A stretch of DNA of 64,000 nt, taken from NCBI GenBank assembly GCA_026873275.1, contig JANTUC010000016.1, positions 372,001-436,000 of the forward strand, in the 5' to 3' direction. The DNA is from Pseudopithomyces maydicus. Taxonomy: Eukaryota; Ascomycota; Dothideomycetes; Pleosporales; Didymosphaeriaceae. The notes under the pieces were generated by a model. It did no database searches and was not told where the DNA came from. It saw only the letters and a program-made list of their open reading frames with translations. Positions within the stretch are counted from its first letter, which is position 1; every line of letters starts with the position of its first letter. A program made the position numbers and the translations under genes. Positions 1 to 14,300 of this stretch are shown here, in pieces.

Positions 1-1097
1 TAATAGTTATATTTTACCTCTATAACTTATATCCTGTGCCCCTAGGCTATCCCGATCTATATAATAAACTAATAATTAATTATACCTATTAGCTACTTAA
101 TTTTAGTCTTATAAAATAATTGGCGGCTAGTAGCATTAATAAGAAAAGTATATATAAATTTATATAGTAAGCACAGGATATTAACCACTATAATTAATAG
201 AGTAATCTAGGGCGCAGCGCCGCAACCGCTATTACTAATTTAACCTATTATATAGTATAAGGTACTTTCGCTTTAACTTAGGTAATTATATTATATACTA
301 TATAACTTATATAAACTAATGCGGGAGCAACTATAGCTAATATAAAGAAAACCTATAACTGTAGCTATAATAAAATATATAAGCTTACTATAAATAATTA
401 ATACTTTAACTGCAGCGGTAAAGGCTACTATATAATAAATATAAGCGCGCTGTGTTATAGTAAGATACCTATCCTGTTTAAGGATATTAAGGTATTACAC
501 GCTATAATAACTACTTTATTTAATAAGAGCTTAGACGACCTAGATATACTATATATCTATTTTAAATATACTATGGCCGAAGCCGCGTATAAGGATATTT
601 ACGCCCTTAATATAGGCAGTAATATAAATTAAATAGTAAATAATAGCGAAACTAAAGAGGAGAAAGATATTTAGCGGGGTTTTTATTAACTTCTAAATAG
701 AGATGCGTTTAGAAATAAAAGATATATATAATAAAGAAAATGCTAGCTTAATTCTATTACTATATTAAGGAGCTTAAGTTAGACGCCACTATAAGCCTTA
801 GAGATACTAAATTAAAGGCGTAGAGACTATCTAATTCTATATAAATATATTAGATTTCTGCTAAGTTACTAAAACCCACTTAAGTAAAGTAATTTAAGTT
901 TATCTATTATATTAAGCTAGTAGCCCCTAAGAAATAGACTAAAACTAGATAACTTATTAATACTAGGGCCAGCACTAGCTTTATAGACTAGAGGTATATA
1001 GTATAATACTAGTTCCGCATACACTAAATAGAGAACTTAATTACGCTCGCCCTAGCTAATAATAAGTAGGTAGTAAATTATTAAGACCACGAGGGTA
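1..1097 (+). mobile_element. Gypsy element A, 5' (gag) part, degraded
   Basis: Plus-strand reading at about 350-450 gives two decayed CCHC zinc knuckles. The second reads YFNCSGKGYY, where an intact copy would have CFNCGGKGHY; each change fits a G-to-A or C-to-T transition. This is the nucleocapsid end of a retrotransposon Gag. The protease/reverse transcriptase part in the same orientation resumes after 7848, so this looks like the front half of an element split by a later insertion. Its 5' LTR lies outside the window. No intact frame remains. Confidence 0.55.
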
Positions 1098-1579
1098 GCT
1101 AGTCCTAGAGGTTAAGGTTGGTTCTCGGGTAGGAGCAACTTATAGAGGGAGAAGGATTATTAATTGCGTAAGCGGGTTAATAGGATAGTTGGTATTAGTA
1201 TTATATATAATACTAAATTAATAATAAGGCCTAAGTAAATTTAAATAATAAATTAATAAATAGGTTAAATATAAGTATCTAGTAGGATACTCGAGTCTCT
1301 ATATATATAACTAGTCCTATAAGTCCCATTATCCCATGAGTCCCAAAATCCTATAAGTCCTAAAATCCCGTATTTATATATAACTATGCCTTATTAGCTC
1401 CTATATCTTTACTTATTTTATAAGTTCTAAAATTCTGTACAGGACTTTGGTCCGTGCGTTATATATAATAATTAAGACTGGTATTAGTTATATATTCTAA
1501 GTAATCTAGGATCTAGCGGCTAGGAGTAGAAGTGATTATAATAATAAGTTTCTACTCTACTTTACATAAATTATAATAT
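1098..1579 (-). repeat. LTR of gypsy element B (3' LTR)
   Basis: This matches 7366-7848 along its length, including shared stretches such as GTATCTAGTAGGATACTCGAG against the same with one base changed. Inside lies a short degenerate repeat of the form CCTATAAGTCCCAAAAT. Differences between the two copies are mostly C/T or G/A. Because the element is on the minus strand, this lower-coordinate copy is the 3' LTR. Ends were set by where similarity stops. Confidence 0.8.
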
Positions 1580-4500
1580 TATCTCTCTCTTCTTTATTCT
1601 TATATTCTTATAAGTGCACTAAAATCCTATTTTATCTAGTTTTATTATTATTAAGCCAATTATCTTAAGAAGGATACTATTTACGTTATAGTCGCTTATA
1701 TATATTATATTAAGAAGTTATTATCTTATTATCTATTATTTTTATATAAGAAGTGCACGAACTGCGTAAGGTTTAGTATTTAAAAATATAAATTAGAGGA
1801 AGTGCCTTTACTTAATTATTTTAAGATTAATTAGAAAATAGAGCGTTTAGAAAAGTTAAAAGTAGAAGAAGAGGCGAAGTTGTGTATTAAAAAGGAGTTA
1901 GCAAAAGTTGCTTTACTGCGTGTATAATAGGCTTATAAAAAGATAAGTTATTTATAGAAGTAGTATAAGCTTCTTTAATAAAAAGAATAAGAATTATTTG
2001 ATAAAGGAATATTAACTATAGATAAGTTAGAGCGCTTAAAAGTGTAAAAGGAATTAACATTAGTAGCTACTTCTATTAATTTATAGACTACCTTAGAAGC
2101 TAAGGTAGTTAATTAGTCCTTTATTTAGGGGTTTTTTAGTCCTCTTACTGGCGCCTAAGTATATTATTTTTAAAGGTATATATATAATAAGTTATGTTTA
2201 TTCCTTTTTAACCTTTACTATAGGAATTGGCTAACTATTAGTTTATAGTTTCTTAGGTTTTTAATTAATTCCTAGGTGTTTTCGCTGTTAGGATACCCTT
2301 TCTATTTAATAAGGAATTCTTCTGTTTTATAATACTAATTATATTATATATTAAGTATTTTTTTAACTTCGAATTCCGTTTCCTTCTTGGCTTAATAATA
2401 GAAGGTGGTTTAAACTAGTGTTTTTAGGTCTGCTAGTTCTAATAATAATATATAAAATACTAGGTATATTTTTACGTCTAGTAGTAGTTCTAATTTGTAG
2501 TTTACTGGCGATATCTGTTTTAAAATAAAAAATAATTTAACCTTAATATAATCTAGTTTCTTATATTTCTTCTTCTATATGCGAAGATTTTTTATAAGTA
2601 AATATACTTTATCCCCCTTCTTTAGCTGAGGTGCCGTTTTTCATTTCTTATTAATATAGGAAATTGTCTATTATTAAGACTTTTTAAGGTTTTCTTATAA
2701 TTCTTTATATATTTATTTTATAATTTTTAAAGTTTTCTCTGCTTCTGCTGTGTTAATAATTATTAATAAAACTTAATTAAAGAGATATAGATATTTTCTA
2801 TAATTTATATAATATAGTGTAATTCCTATTGTTGCTAATTCTTTATTATTATATACTATTTATACTAAAAGTAGTAATAGAACCTAATTATCTTTTTTCT
2901 TATTATAGTAGATGCGTAGGTACATTTTTATAGTCTAGTTAATATGTTCTATTTATCTATCTATCTGTGGATAATAAGCTGTTAATAATTTTTATTTTAT
3001 TCTAATAAGTGCTATAAGTATTATCTAATAATTTAATATAAAGAGTTTATCTCTGTCGCTGATAATCGTTCTTAGTATACTATAGTGTTTTATAAGTCTA
3101 TTAAGTATAAGATATTTTAGCTAGTCTATAGTATATTCCTTCTTATAGGGTATTATCTTAGCGTACTTTGTAAATCTATCTATAATAACTAATATTATAT
3201 TATACTTAACTTCTATAGCCAAGTCTGTAGATTCTAGTAGTCTTATAATAAAATTTATAGCGATGTCTTCTTATAGTGCTGTAGGTATTTCGATAGCTTA
3301 TATTTCTCTATATTTTAAATATATTATATACTTATTCTTCTGGCAGTCTGTATACTTTTTAATATAAATGATTACAGCTTCTTTAATTCCTTTAAAGTTA
3401 TAGTTCTATTAGATTAATTCTATTATTTTACTGATTCTGGGATGTCTATAAAGAGGGTTATTATAATATTATTATATTACCTCCTTCTATTATTCCTTTA
3501 GTATATCTTTAGTAACTATTATTAGTTAATTAAGTTCCGCTATAGGTTCTAGTAATCTATTTTTATTTTCCTTAAGAATTACTAAATATATTTTAATTTT
3601 ATCTCTTATAAGATTTTTTCTTTTACTAAGAGCATCTACTCGTCTATTCTCTTTTCCTAATATATATAGGATTTTAAATTTATACTATCTAAGGGCTTCT
3701 AATTATCGCGCTTATTATAGTATTAATTCTTTTATTATTGTGAATTATAATAGGTTCTTATAGTCTATAAAGATTGTAAGTTCTAAGTATTTATATATAT
3801 AAATTCTCTAGTGCTTAAGTGCTTTAATAATAGTATATAATTCTTTATTATAGATGTTGTAGCGTATTTTTATATTAATAAATTTATAAGAGTAGTAAGT
3901 AATAGGGTACTATTATCTATCTCTTTCTTATTTTATATATATTCCGATAGCCAAGTTACTTATATTAGTTTTTATATATAGTAGCTTATTGCTTTAGAAA
4001 GTAACTAGGACTAGTGCGCTAATACTTACTTATACTAATTATTTAAAAGCTTAATTATATTATTCTATTTATTTAAATACTACATCCTTCTTAGTTAGTA
4101 CTATTAAGGGTATAATAATCTTAGAGTAATCCTTAATAAATTATCTATTAAATTTATAAAATTCTAAGAATTCTCGCACATCTCCTATAGTTTTTAGAAT
4201 TAGTTATACTTATATAGTTTCGATCTTATCTAGGCTTATACTAAAGCCTTTTATATTAATAATATATCTTAGGAACTCTAGTTCCGTAATATAGAATTTA
4301 TATTTTTTTAGTTTAATCCTTAGATAGGCTTTCCGTAAAACTTCTAATATAATTTTAATATACTCTACGTGTTCTCGCTTATTTTCTAAATATATAAGGA
4401 TGTTGTCTAAGTAGGTAATTATAAAGATGTTAAGGTAGTTCCTAAATATATTATTAATTAATTCCTAGAATATTACTGGTGTATTAGTTAGTCTAAATAG

Positions 4501-7365
4501 TATAATTATATACTTAAATAGGCTGTATTGTGATTTAAACGCTATCTTTTATTCTTTACCTTTTTTTATTCTAATAAGGTAGTATTTATCTCTTAAGTCT
4601 ATAGCTGTAAATATCTTGGCTCTTAAAAGTCTATTTTATAATTCTAATATATTTAGTAATAGATATCTATTTTTAATTATAATATTATTAAGTGCTTAAT
4701 AGTTAATATATAATTATAGTTCTCTATTTTTCTTAAATATAAATATAAATGGACTTGCTGCAGGTGACTTTAATTCTTATATATATTCTTTATTAAGGTT
4801 TTTCTTAATAAAGTCCTTTTCCTATTAGAGTTCTTTTCCTAACTTATTATATAATGATCTAAAGAGTGGCATTTTCCCTTTTTCTAGGTTAATTATATAA
4901 TCCTAGAATTAGTACTTAGGTAGATTTACTTTTCCTTCCTTTTTCTAAAATAAATGACTCTATTCTTTATATTTATTAGGGATATTATAAGTTATATATT
5001 TCTTTTTCTTATACTTTTTAACTTAGTAGTGCCTGCCAGCGTCTGTTAAAGGTAATTCTAATTTATTAACTTTTTATTATAAGTTTAAATTATTAATTAT
5101 GCTCTTATTTATTATTAGTATTATATAATATATAAATTCTAACTATAGTGCATATTTGCAGTTCTTTATTAAAAGCTCTCTCTTTTTTTAATATATCTAT
5201 AAATTATACTTTCGTAACTAGGGGATACCTAGGATTAAGTTATACTAACTTATATTTAAAATATTTAAGGTAATCCTCTCCTGGTGCTTATAAATCTTAA
5301 GTGTTATTATAACTTTAAGTTATATATTTAATTATCCTAGTAATCGGCGTCTATTTATAATATAAATAGTTAAAGGGGTTTCCTTAAATTATTTTCTAAG
5401 TCTAGCTCTTTAAATAGTCTTTTTTAAAATAAAGTTCCTTTAGGCTCCTGAATCTAGTAAAGCTTTAATCTATATTCTTTTATTAAGCATTACTAGTAGC
5501 TTAATAAGTAATACTTAGTTAGTTATTAGTATATTTAATTCTATTACGGCTCTACTAAGTCCACTTATTAGCCTAAAAAAGACTATTTACCTTTCTTACC
5601 TACTTATTTATATTTAAAGGGTTTACTTGCCTCTATTATGTTAAGCTATTTATTTTTACTAAATTTAAATATGGCCTTAGTTCTTATATATTTTTAATAA
5701 TCCTTATATAAGCATATCTACTAATGTTCTTATATATATATACTATTAATAATAAGTATTATTACTATATTTTCTCCTTTAAGGTATTCTAGAAAGTATT
5801 ATTAAGTTCGCTTATTCTAGAGATATATATTATAGTTATTAATTAAATAGTTAAACTATTCCTATTAGCAACAAAACTATTTAAAGAGAAACTAATATTC
5901 TTTCTTAGCCCTATAGTAGATAGTATATTAATTATAGTTATATAGTTTCTAGTTAATATATATATATTTGGGGTTTTAGTAGTTTAGTATATAATCTAAT
6001 TTGTAGGTTTCTTTTTCGTTTTTATAGACTTTTTACTTTAATTATTATTAGTACCTTTTTTATCCCTATTTAATGTCAGCTTTACTAATATACTTAAGTT
6101 ACTAATTATTTAGGTATAGGATTAATCCTTTAGGAAGATCTATATTTTATAATTAGAATTCTTTTTTAGAGGTTCTGTTTGCGTAAGTTTATTAAGGTAC
6201 TCTATAATATTAATTAGTTTAGTTTAAGAATGTGGCGTAGGTGCTCGCGCTTATATAGGTTTAAAGTTATTAATAGGTTCTTTATATAGATCCTTATAAA
6301 GTCGTGAATTATCTAAGTCTGAGTGTTTGTTTAGGTCTATATTACTTATATTATTTATAATAACCTATTCGTCTTTATTATCCTAATTATTAGTAATAGT
6401 AATTATATTTAACTATCTAATAACTTTATTCTTAGATCTGCAGTTCCTGGCGATATAACTTAGTTTATTATAGTTAAAATAAGTGTATTACTCTTTTTAA
6501 TTAAATAAGGTCCCTTTTTAAGGTTTACTGAAGGCGCGCTTAAGTCTATTTAGTTTATTAGTATTTCTAGAGGCTTTATTATATATTTTAGTTTTCTTCT
6601 TCTCCTTCCTTATTATTATATTATCTAGTTCTATTGGCTGGTAGCCGTAGGGGTCGTTTATAACCTATTATTTAATAATAGTTATATAGTAATTGGTTTA
6701 TCTGCTTGACTTACTATATATAGATTAAAATTTCCTATAATTTTTATATTCTTAGTGTAATTCGTGCTATTCTGCGTCAATCCTAATAGTTTTATTATAA
6801 AGTTTTTATATTATATTAATTATGGCTCTGCTGCGTAGGAGTTCTTTATATATAAATTTCTTAAGACTTTACTTATATATTTTACGTAGGGAATTATTAT
6901 TCTATTAGGTTTATATAGTATAGTGTTTAAACTTTGCAGTATATTTAACTACTAAGTACGTTTATTAAAGGCGTTGGATAGCTTCTTTAGTGTAAGACTT
7001 TTTATTAACTAAACTAAAGAGTTGTTTAATTTAAGTATAGAAGGTACTATAGTCTTTAATAAGTTAGTTAATCTAGTTTTCTTCTTAATTTTCTATTAAA
7101 AGGTATACTTTAATATATAGCTGAATCTAGTTGGCTAGTTTACCTCTTATATATATAGTGATAAAGATAACTTTATCCTTATCTTTTATATCCTTATTAA
7201 TATAGTAAAAGTATAGGTTAAGTTAGAGTAGCTATATCTTAAGTTTATATTAATTACTATTATATAAGTCTAGTTTAACAGCTTTGCTGTTAGGATTATT
7301 AAATAGGGTAAGGTTGTTAAAGTTGCTTATATTGAGGGTGTTTAAGATGTTATAATTATAAGAAT

Positions 7366-7848
7366 AGCTAGTTTTAAAGATTAAGATTAGTTTTTAGGTA
7401 GGAGTAATTTATAAAAGGAGAAGGATTATTAACTGCGTAAGTGGGTTAATAGGGTAGTTAGTATTAGTATTATATATAATACTAAATTAATAATAAGGCC
7501 TAAGTAAATCCAAATAATAAATTAATAAATAGGTTAAATATGAGTATCTAGTAAGATACTCGAGTCTCTATATATATAACTAGTCCTATAAGTCCCATTA
7601 TCTTATAAGTCCCAAAATCCTATAAGTCCTAAAATCTTATATTCGCGTGTAACTATACCTTATTAATTTCTATATCTTTACTTATTCTATAAGTCCTAAG
7701 ATCCTATATGGGACTTTAGTCTGTGCGTTATATATAATAATTAGAACTAGTGTTAATTACGTGTTTTAAGCGATCTGGGATCCGGCGGCTAGGAGTAGAA
7801 GTGGTTATAATAATAAGCTTCTGCCCCACTTCGCGCGGATTATAATAT
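7366..7848 (-). repeat. LTR of gypsy element B (5' LTR)
   Basis: Direct-repeat partner of 1098-1579. This copy keeps more C and G near its right end (GCTTCTGCCCCACTTCGCG against GTTTCTACTCTACTTTACA in the other), so the two LTRs were mutated to different degrees. It is the 5' LTR of the minus-strand element. Confidence 0.8.
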
Positions 7849-10800
7849 AAATAAACTTATAGAAGCAGTGGATCTTATAATTAAATATAACACTTATATT
7901 TACTACGCTATATACTATATTACTAATTTTAGCGCGTTTAATATTATACTAGACTATAATTAGATATACTAATATAACTTAATTATAAATCTGCCAAAGC
8001 ACTCTATAACTTTTAACTTAGAATACTATATAATAAATTACCTATAGTACGCCAAGGCCAATATAGTACGCCTATAAGGCCTATTTAATAATAAGAAGTA
8101 GGCCCCTACTATTATTAAAGATATAAAGAGTATCTCTAAAGCCGTTATATATTATATAGCCATCTAACACTCTAAGAATTATATATAAATAGAGCCTTAT
8201 AACTGGATACGTCTTAGCACGCCTAACTCTAATAAAGCTAAAAACTATAATATTATAGTATTTATCTTAGCTATAAACCTCTTAGCGATTTCTTAAGATA
8301 ACTTTAATAAATATATTAATAAACTTATATATAAGCTCCGCCTAAAAAGTAAGATAGAGGAGCTACTACTAGCGCTATATAAGAATAAGACTTAGCTTTT
8401 TAACTCTATAAAGGCTAACTAGTTGCCACTATATTATCTTAGGATTAACTATATTATTAAACTTATAAATAAGATACCCCTATAGCTATATATTTATAGC
8501 TTATCTTAACTAGAAATGGAGGCAGTAAAGGAATATATTAATAAAATACTAGTAAAAGGGTTTATTTATTCTAGCTAGTCCCCTTTCGCTACACTAATTT
8601 TAATAATAAAGAAACTTAGAGGCGGCTTAAGAATATATATTAACTACTAAGTAATTAATATAATTACTAAAAAGAACTAAAACGCGTCCCCTCTATTAAA
8701 GAGACACTAGCCTATATAAATAAGATATAAATTATAATAGTACTAAATATAATTACAGCGTTTAATACTATGCGCATAGTAAAAGATAATATTAAAAAAA
8801 CTATATTTCTTATAAAGTATAACTTTTATAAATACCTAGTTATACCTTTCGGACTGTGTAACGTACCTAGTACTTTTTAAACCTTTATTAATAAGATACT
8901 AAGGGAACACTTAGATAAGTTCTATATAGTCTACCTTAATAATATTTTAATATTTAGTAAAGACAAAAACTCCTATATAGTATATATACGCTAGGTTATA
9001 TCCCAGCTAGAAGAAAATAACCTATATTTAGATATTAATAAGTGCAAATTCTACACTAAGAAGGTTAAATACCTAAGCCTAATACTTACTATAGATAGCT
9101 TAAAGATAAACCTTAATAAGGTTAAAATAATATAAGACTGACAGCTATCTTAAAGCCTTAAAAATATTTAGGCCTTCTTAGGCTTCATGAATTTTTACTA
9201 ATACTTTATTATAAGGTTTAGTAATATCTGTAAACCGCTCACCGCGCTTATATAGAAAGATATAGGCGGTTTCCCTTTATAACTTAAGTTAATAAAGGAG
9301 AGGGCCTTTAAGTAGTTTAAAACAATCTTTACTATAGCTCTAGTCCTTATATATTTTAATCTAGACCGTAAAATCTAGCTAGAGACTAATATATCTAATT
9401 TTATTATAGCTGTAGTCCTATTATAAAAGGATAGTAAAGGCTATTTATAACCTATTATATTCCTTTCGCACAAGATGACCCCGGCTAAATATAATTATAA
9501 AATTTATAATAAGGAGCTATTAACTATTATTTAAGCTTTTAAGAAATAGTAGATAGAGCTCTCTAATACTTTAATTTTAATTAATATTATTATAGACTAT
9601 TAAGTATTATAATATTTTATAATAAGTAAGAGGCTTAACCAGTAATAAGCTTACTAGACAGAGTTTCTAATAAAATTTAACTTTAGAATATAGTATCGCC
9701 CTAACTACTAAAGGGGGAAACTAAACGCGTTATATATTAACTAAGTAACTTACCTGCTAGTAATAAGGACCCTAGATACTAATATTAAGTATAGGTAGTA
9801 CTATACCTAAAGATATTTAAGAAGGAGGAATCTTACTAAGTGGTTAAATATACGCGCTTAATTCTCTACTATTACTATATAACTGCACAAAATCTTACTA
9901 CTATACTATATAAGATAAGTGAGAGTCTTACTATAAAGAATAATAAAGCGATTAGCTAGAAAGCTGTAGAGCGATTAGAAGCTATAGCTCTACGCAATAT
10001 AAAGGCTAATAAAACTATTTATATAAAAATAAAGGCCGTATATAATATAGATAAATATACTTAATTACTATTCTAAGCGGTCTATTTAAAGGTAAAATAC
10101 TTACTACTAGAACTTATCTGCGCCAGCGTCTAGATAGAGCTAAGCTAATATTATATTCGCGATAGCCTTCTATTCATTAATAATTACCTTTATATTCTAA
10201 ATAATAATAAAGTCTAAAGTTAAGTAATCTATATATATTACAACAGCCTTACAGCGGGACACCCTAAATATAAAGGAATATATACTAGAGTTAGCGCCGG
10301 CTACTACTAATTAAGAATAATCTCTACTATAGCGTGTTATATAAAAGCATATCTATTATATTAAAGGGCTAAACTAAGCCGCGAAGTAAAATATAAACTA
10401 TTAAACCCGCTACTAATTCTAGAGTAATACTAATAGAGCGTTTCTATAGACTTTATTATTAATTTACTTAAGAGTATAGTAAATAGATATATTTACTATA
10501 ATATTTTAATAGTAATAGACCGCTTAAGCAAGAAGAAGAAATTTATATTAATAGATAAAATAAACGCTAAGTTAATAGTATATATTTTCTTATAGTATAT
10601 ATAGCGCGAGGAAGGCTACCCGCTAAATATAATTAATAACTATAATAAATAATTTATCTTCCACTTCTAAAGGGCCCTATATAAAAAGCTTAGTAGTAGG
10701 CCTAAACTATCTACCACATATTACTCTAAGATAGACGGATAGACAGAAAATACTAATATATAGTTAAAGTAATACTTATAGTCCTTTATTAACTACTAAT

Positions 10801-12190
10801 AAAATAATTAGGCTATTTACTTACCTATCACTAAATTTATAGCTAATTCTATAATAAGCGAGTCCACTCGGCGTATCCCTATTTATTACTATAAAGGGAT
10901 ATTAGCCGCGTAATAGCATATAACTAACTAAAAGTAGTGCCCTAGTAACTAAAAACAGTAGCCTTTCTAGTATATACAATAACCAGATAAATGCAGAGGA
11001 AGGTACTTTAGATATAATTTAAAAAGTAACTTAAGCACCAGCAAAAGAGGAAGCCCTAGTCCCTACTAATACCTATAGCGTAGTACTAGAAGAATATTTA
11101 ACTAGACCTACTTACTTAGAAATAAAACGCGCCACGCGCTTTATTAATATTATATTAAAACTCTATAATTTTCTTACTAAACACCTGCAATAGGCCCGAG
11201 CCAAATAAGTATAATATATTAATACCTACTACACACCATCCCTGCGCTTTAAGATTAATAATAAGGTAATATTAAATACCTATAACCTAAAGATAAAGCG
11301 CTCTAACAAATTCTTAGATTTTAAAAACTGTAGGCCATTCACTATTATACGCATTATTAATAATACTGCGTATAAACTACTATTACCTCCAGAAATAAGT
11401 CGCTTATATAATATTTTCCACCTATAATTATTACATCCATATAAGGGGCAGCCCTTACTAGGATAGGCCTAATCTACTAATTATATACCCTTAGCATAAA
11501 ATAAAAATAAGAATTTTAATATTAAAATAATCCTTAACTGCTAAATTAACTATTATATAAAAAATTTATACTAAGCCGACTCTAGGGGCGTAATAAAATA
11601 TAAAATTAAGTGGCTAGACTATAATAGAGCTCCTACCTAGGAACTATATTAGAACTTAATTAATAGGGAGACGCCCTAGTTAGTAATAGGCTTTTACTAG
11701 TATAACCCGTATAAGCTATCTATACTAGTTAACTTTAATATACTTATTAGATAGTAGAGTTTTATTACTACTATTATAGCGCTAGTAGGCGCACCGCTAA
11801 GTATAAAATTTAAGGTAAATAATAATAATAGCTTATATAATACTTATACCTATAGGCAAAAATACTCTAAAGCAAATTATAATAAGTGCCCTTAGCTATT
11901 AGCGCTGCTAGATTACTCTACTAAATATTAGAAGTTAAACTAATAACGCTTATATAAATAGCTATATATATTAAGCCATAATCCTTATTACTATTATAAA
12001 TAAAAGATTATTATTGCTAACGCCTTAAATTAAATAATAATAGGCCGCTCAGCAGTAGCATAGAAATAAAATATATATATACGTTATAGGGCTTACTTTA
12101 CTTAGTCGCAGTAGCTAAATATAAGGGGATAGGTAATAGAGCGGACGGATAACAGCATCACCTAAAAATAACGCTTTAGAGGGGGAGTAG
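7849..12190 (+). mobile_element. Gypsy element A, pol part with chromodomain, degraded
   Basis: Reading through stops on the plus strand gives a recognisable Pol. A post-protease segment ends IINLPKHSITF (about 7970-8010). Reverse transcriptase begins SPFATLILIIKK (about 8580) and continues through FGLCNVPSTF and VYLNNILIFSK (about 8850-8960), then DINKCKFYTKKVKYL and FLGFMNFY. Integrase has a decayed TDGQTENTN motif (about 10735-10760). A C-terminal chromodomain reads VKYKIKWLDYNRAPT (about 11590-11640), placing it in the chromovirus branch of Ty3/gypsy. A purine-rich tract, GAGGGGGAGTAG, sits directly before the 3' LTR. RT aspartates have become N. It is interrupted on the left by element B. 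Confidence 0.8.
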
Positions 12191-12432
12191 TATCATAAGG
12201 TTAGTTTAACTAATTCTTGGCCCCAGCTAATCCTTAGGCCTTAGGCAATCCTTAATAATTAGATAATAATTAGATAGTAATAACTAAACACTAGTTCTAC
12301 TAGCGCTAGCTTAGCACTACCTTAAATCCTTAAAAGTGGCTCTAGATAATCTTCTATCGCAACTATCTTATATTTAGACCTAGTCAACCTGCGTCTTATG
12401 CTACTTCAGATAACGCCCCCTTAGAACCCTCA
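12191..12432 (+). repeat. 3' LTR of gypsy element A
   Basis: It starts TATCATAAGG (TGTCATGAGG before RIP) just after the polypurine tract and ends near CCCTCA, so the original ends would be TG..CA. A reverse-complement relative lies at 25530-25772, which fixes the length at about 242 bp. The two copies differ largely by C/T changes, for example CGCAACTATCTTATATTTAGACC against its mutated partner. Confidence 0.75.
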
Positions 12433-14300
12433 TAATAACCTTTCTTATCTTATAGATATTCTTCTAATACTTTCTACTTTAATTTTTAAATTTAAAGAAG
12501 TTATATCTCCTTATTTTTTAAAGTCTCCTTTTAAGGGTCTAACTATTAAAAATATTATTTTAAAGAATAAGGCTTCTACCTCTTCTTAAAAGAAATAACT
12601 TCCTAAGATTCTATACTAATAAGAGGTTAATAAGAAATCTAGACCTATTATAAAAGAGCTAAAATAGCTATTTTTTATTTTTAAATTTAAAGCCCCTTCT
12701 AAAGTTTCTTTTACTCCCTTAATAAATAACTCTATTATTACTAGAGCAGTATCTATACTACTATTTATTATTATTAAGAAGAAGGATCCTATTAAGACTT
12801 ATTATTTAAACTTCTTTATTTTTAGGCTTAATAGCCTATTTATACACTATAATAATAAGTTCTATAAAAAGAATTTCTAAGCCTCTATTTATTCCTATAA
12901 CTAAGATAATAATGTCTCTAAAGATATACCTATACTAAAGGAGACTATTACTAACCTACTTAGTAGTTTCTACTATAGGCTTACTACGTCTAGTAATTAA
13001 GTAAAAATAGTTAACTTAAATACTATTAAATTATAATTAAATAAGTTCCTTAATTAGCCTAATCTATCTATCTAGATTTTTTATTAAATAGACTTAGCTT
13101 TTAATATATTAATTATTCCTTCTATTAGTCGTGACACTTTTAGTAATAACTATACTAAACTAGAGCTATTACATAATTATATTTATATTAAAAATATAGA
13201 GGGTTAAAACAGTTTCTTTATTTATTTAGTTTATATCTATATATTCCTATAGCACTAAGAATAGGAGCTAAAAGCTTAGTAAAAAGATTAAAAGATTATT
13301 TAAAACTTTAGTTCTTAAGTAATTTAAATACTATTTCCTTAAGAAGGTATTTCTATAACTTTTTAAAAAAGCTAATTTATAATACTAGGCTATTAGCTAA
13401 GCAAGAGAAATTAAATAACTTTAATATTATATTTATTACTTAGTTTTTAAGTAAAACTACTATAGAATCTACTAGCTAAGTTTAAATATAATTACTTATT
13501 ATTAAGAAAGAGTCTAAAATAACTACTATACTAAAGGAAGATGTTAATCTAACTACTATTATTTTATAAGAATAGCCCTAAAATACTATTATTTAATTAA
13601 AAAACTCTATAATAATTATATTTAAGACTATTAAGCAACCCCTTACTTAGTCTAGTTTTAATTCCTAAGGAACTAGCCTTATTCTAATTTTAATTAAAAA
13701 CTTTCTTATACTAAATATTAATAAGTTTAGTAGTACTTAGCTATCTCCTTTACCTAGCCTATATTTAAAATTACATTTTAAACTTATCTTTAGTTAATTC
13801 TGTGCTATTCCTCCTACAGTTATATTACCTTTTATAATAATTTTTTTTTACTTTAGCTACTTCTTCTTTTTAAAAAAATAGTGATTCTAGGCTACCTAAT
13901 TTAAAGAAGACAACTTTCTATAAAGAAAAATCTATACGCCTTAAAGAGAAGCTTAAAAAGCTTTAAATTATATTAAAAAGTAGAAGAGTACTGCGCTAAG
14001 TTAAAAGAAAGAGATTAATAAAGATAAAAGTAAATTTAAAAAAGTATTTTAAATACAGATTATATTAGTAGTTAAAAATATAAATAGTATTTTTAAGCTT
14101 AGAAAGGGCTGCGAGGTAAAGAATTAGCTTAAATATATTTATAAGACTATTACTAAATAGTTTATATCTTATAGTGCCAAGTTTCTAGAAAATTTAAAAA
14201 ATATTAATAAGCTAATAAAGCTAGATCTGTAATTTAATAATAATAAGTTTAATTTAAATAAGAATAATAATAAAAGTAATACTAAGGAGGATAATAGTTA
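12433..14300. other. Degraded repeat DNA, family not recognised
   Basis: This is AT-rich sequence with the same TA-rich look as its flanks. Plus-strand translation gives long stop-interrupted stretches rich in K, N, I, Y and S, but I could not match them to a known transposon domain. It may be the far end of the copia element or a separate insertion. No gene is supported. Confidence 0.4.

Larger units (their letters stand above)
1098..7848 (-). mobile_element. Gypsy element B, complete, degraded, nested in element A
   Basis: Two similar direct repeats of about 480 bp bound a minus-strand interior in canonical Ty3/gypsy order. From high to low coordinates I read a zinc knuckle (about 6430-6485, ending IARNC), an aspartic protease core ALLDSGA (about 5435-5455), reverse transcriptase with YLDNILIYLE followed by EHVEYI (about 4200-4450), and integrase with an AYYPQIDRQIEHINQ remnant of YHPQTDGQTE (about 2930-2990). 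Total length of about 6.75 kb is normal for the superfamily. Every domain contains stops, so the element is dead. It interrupts element A between gag and protease and is therefore younger than A. LTR edges are good to about 10 bp. Confidence 0.8.

Noticed and set aside
1..300. Telomere or subtelomere at the left edge
   Set aside because: No TTAGGG/CCCTAA repeats; the sequence is internal to a retrotransposon.
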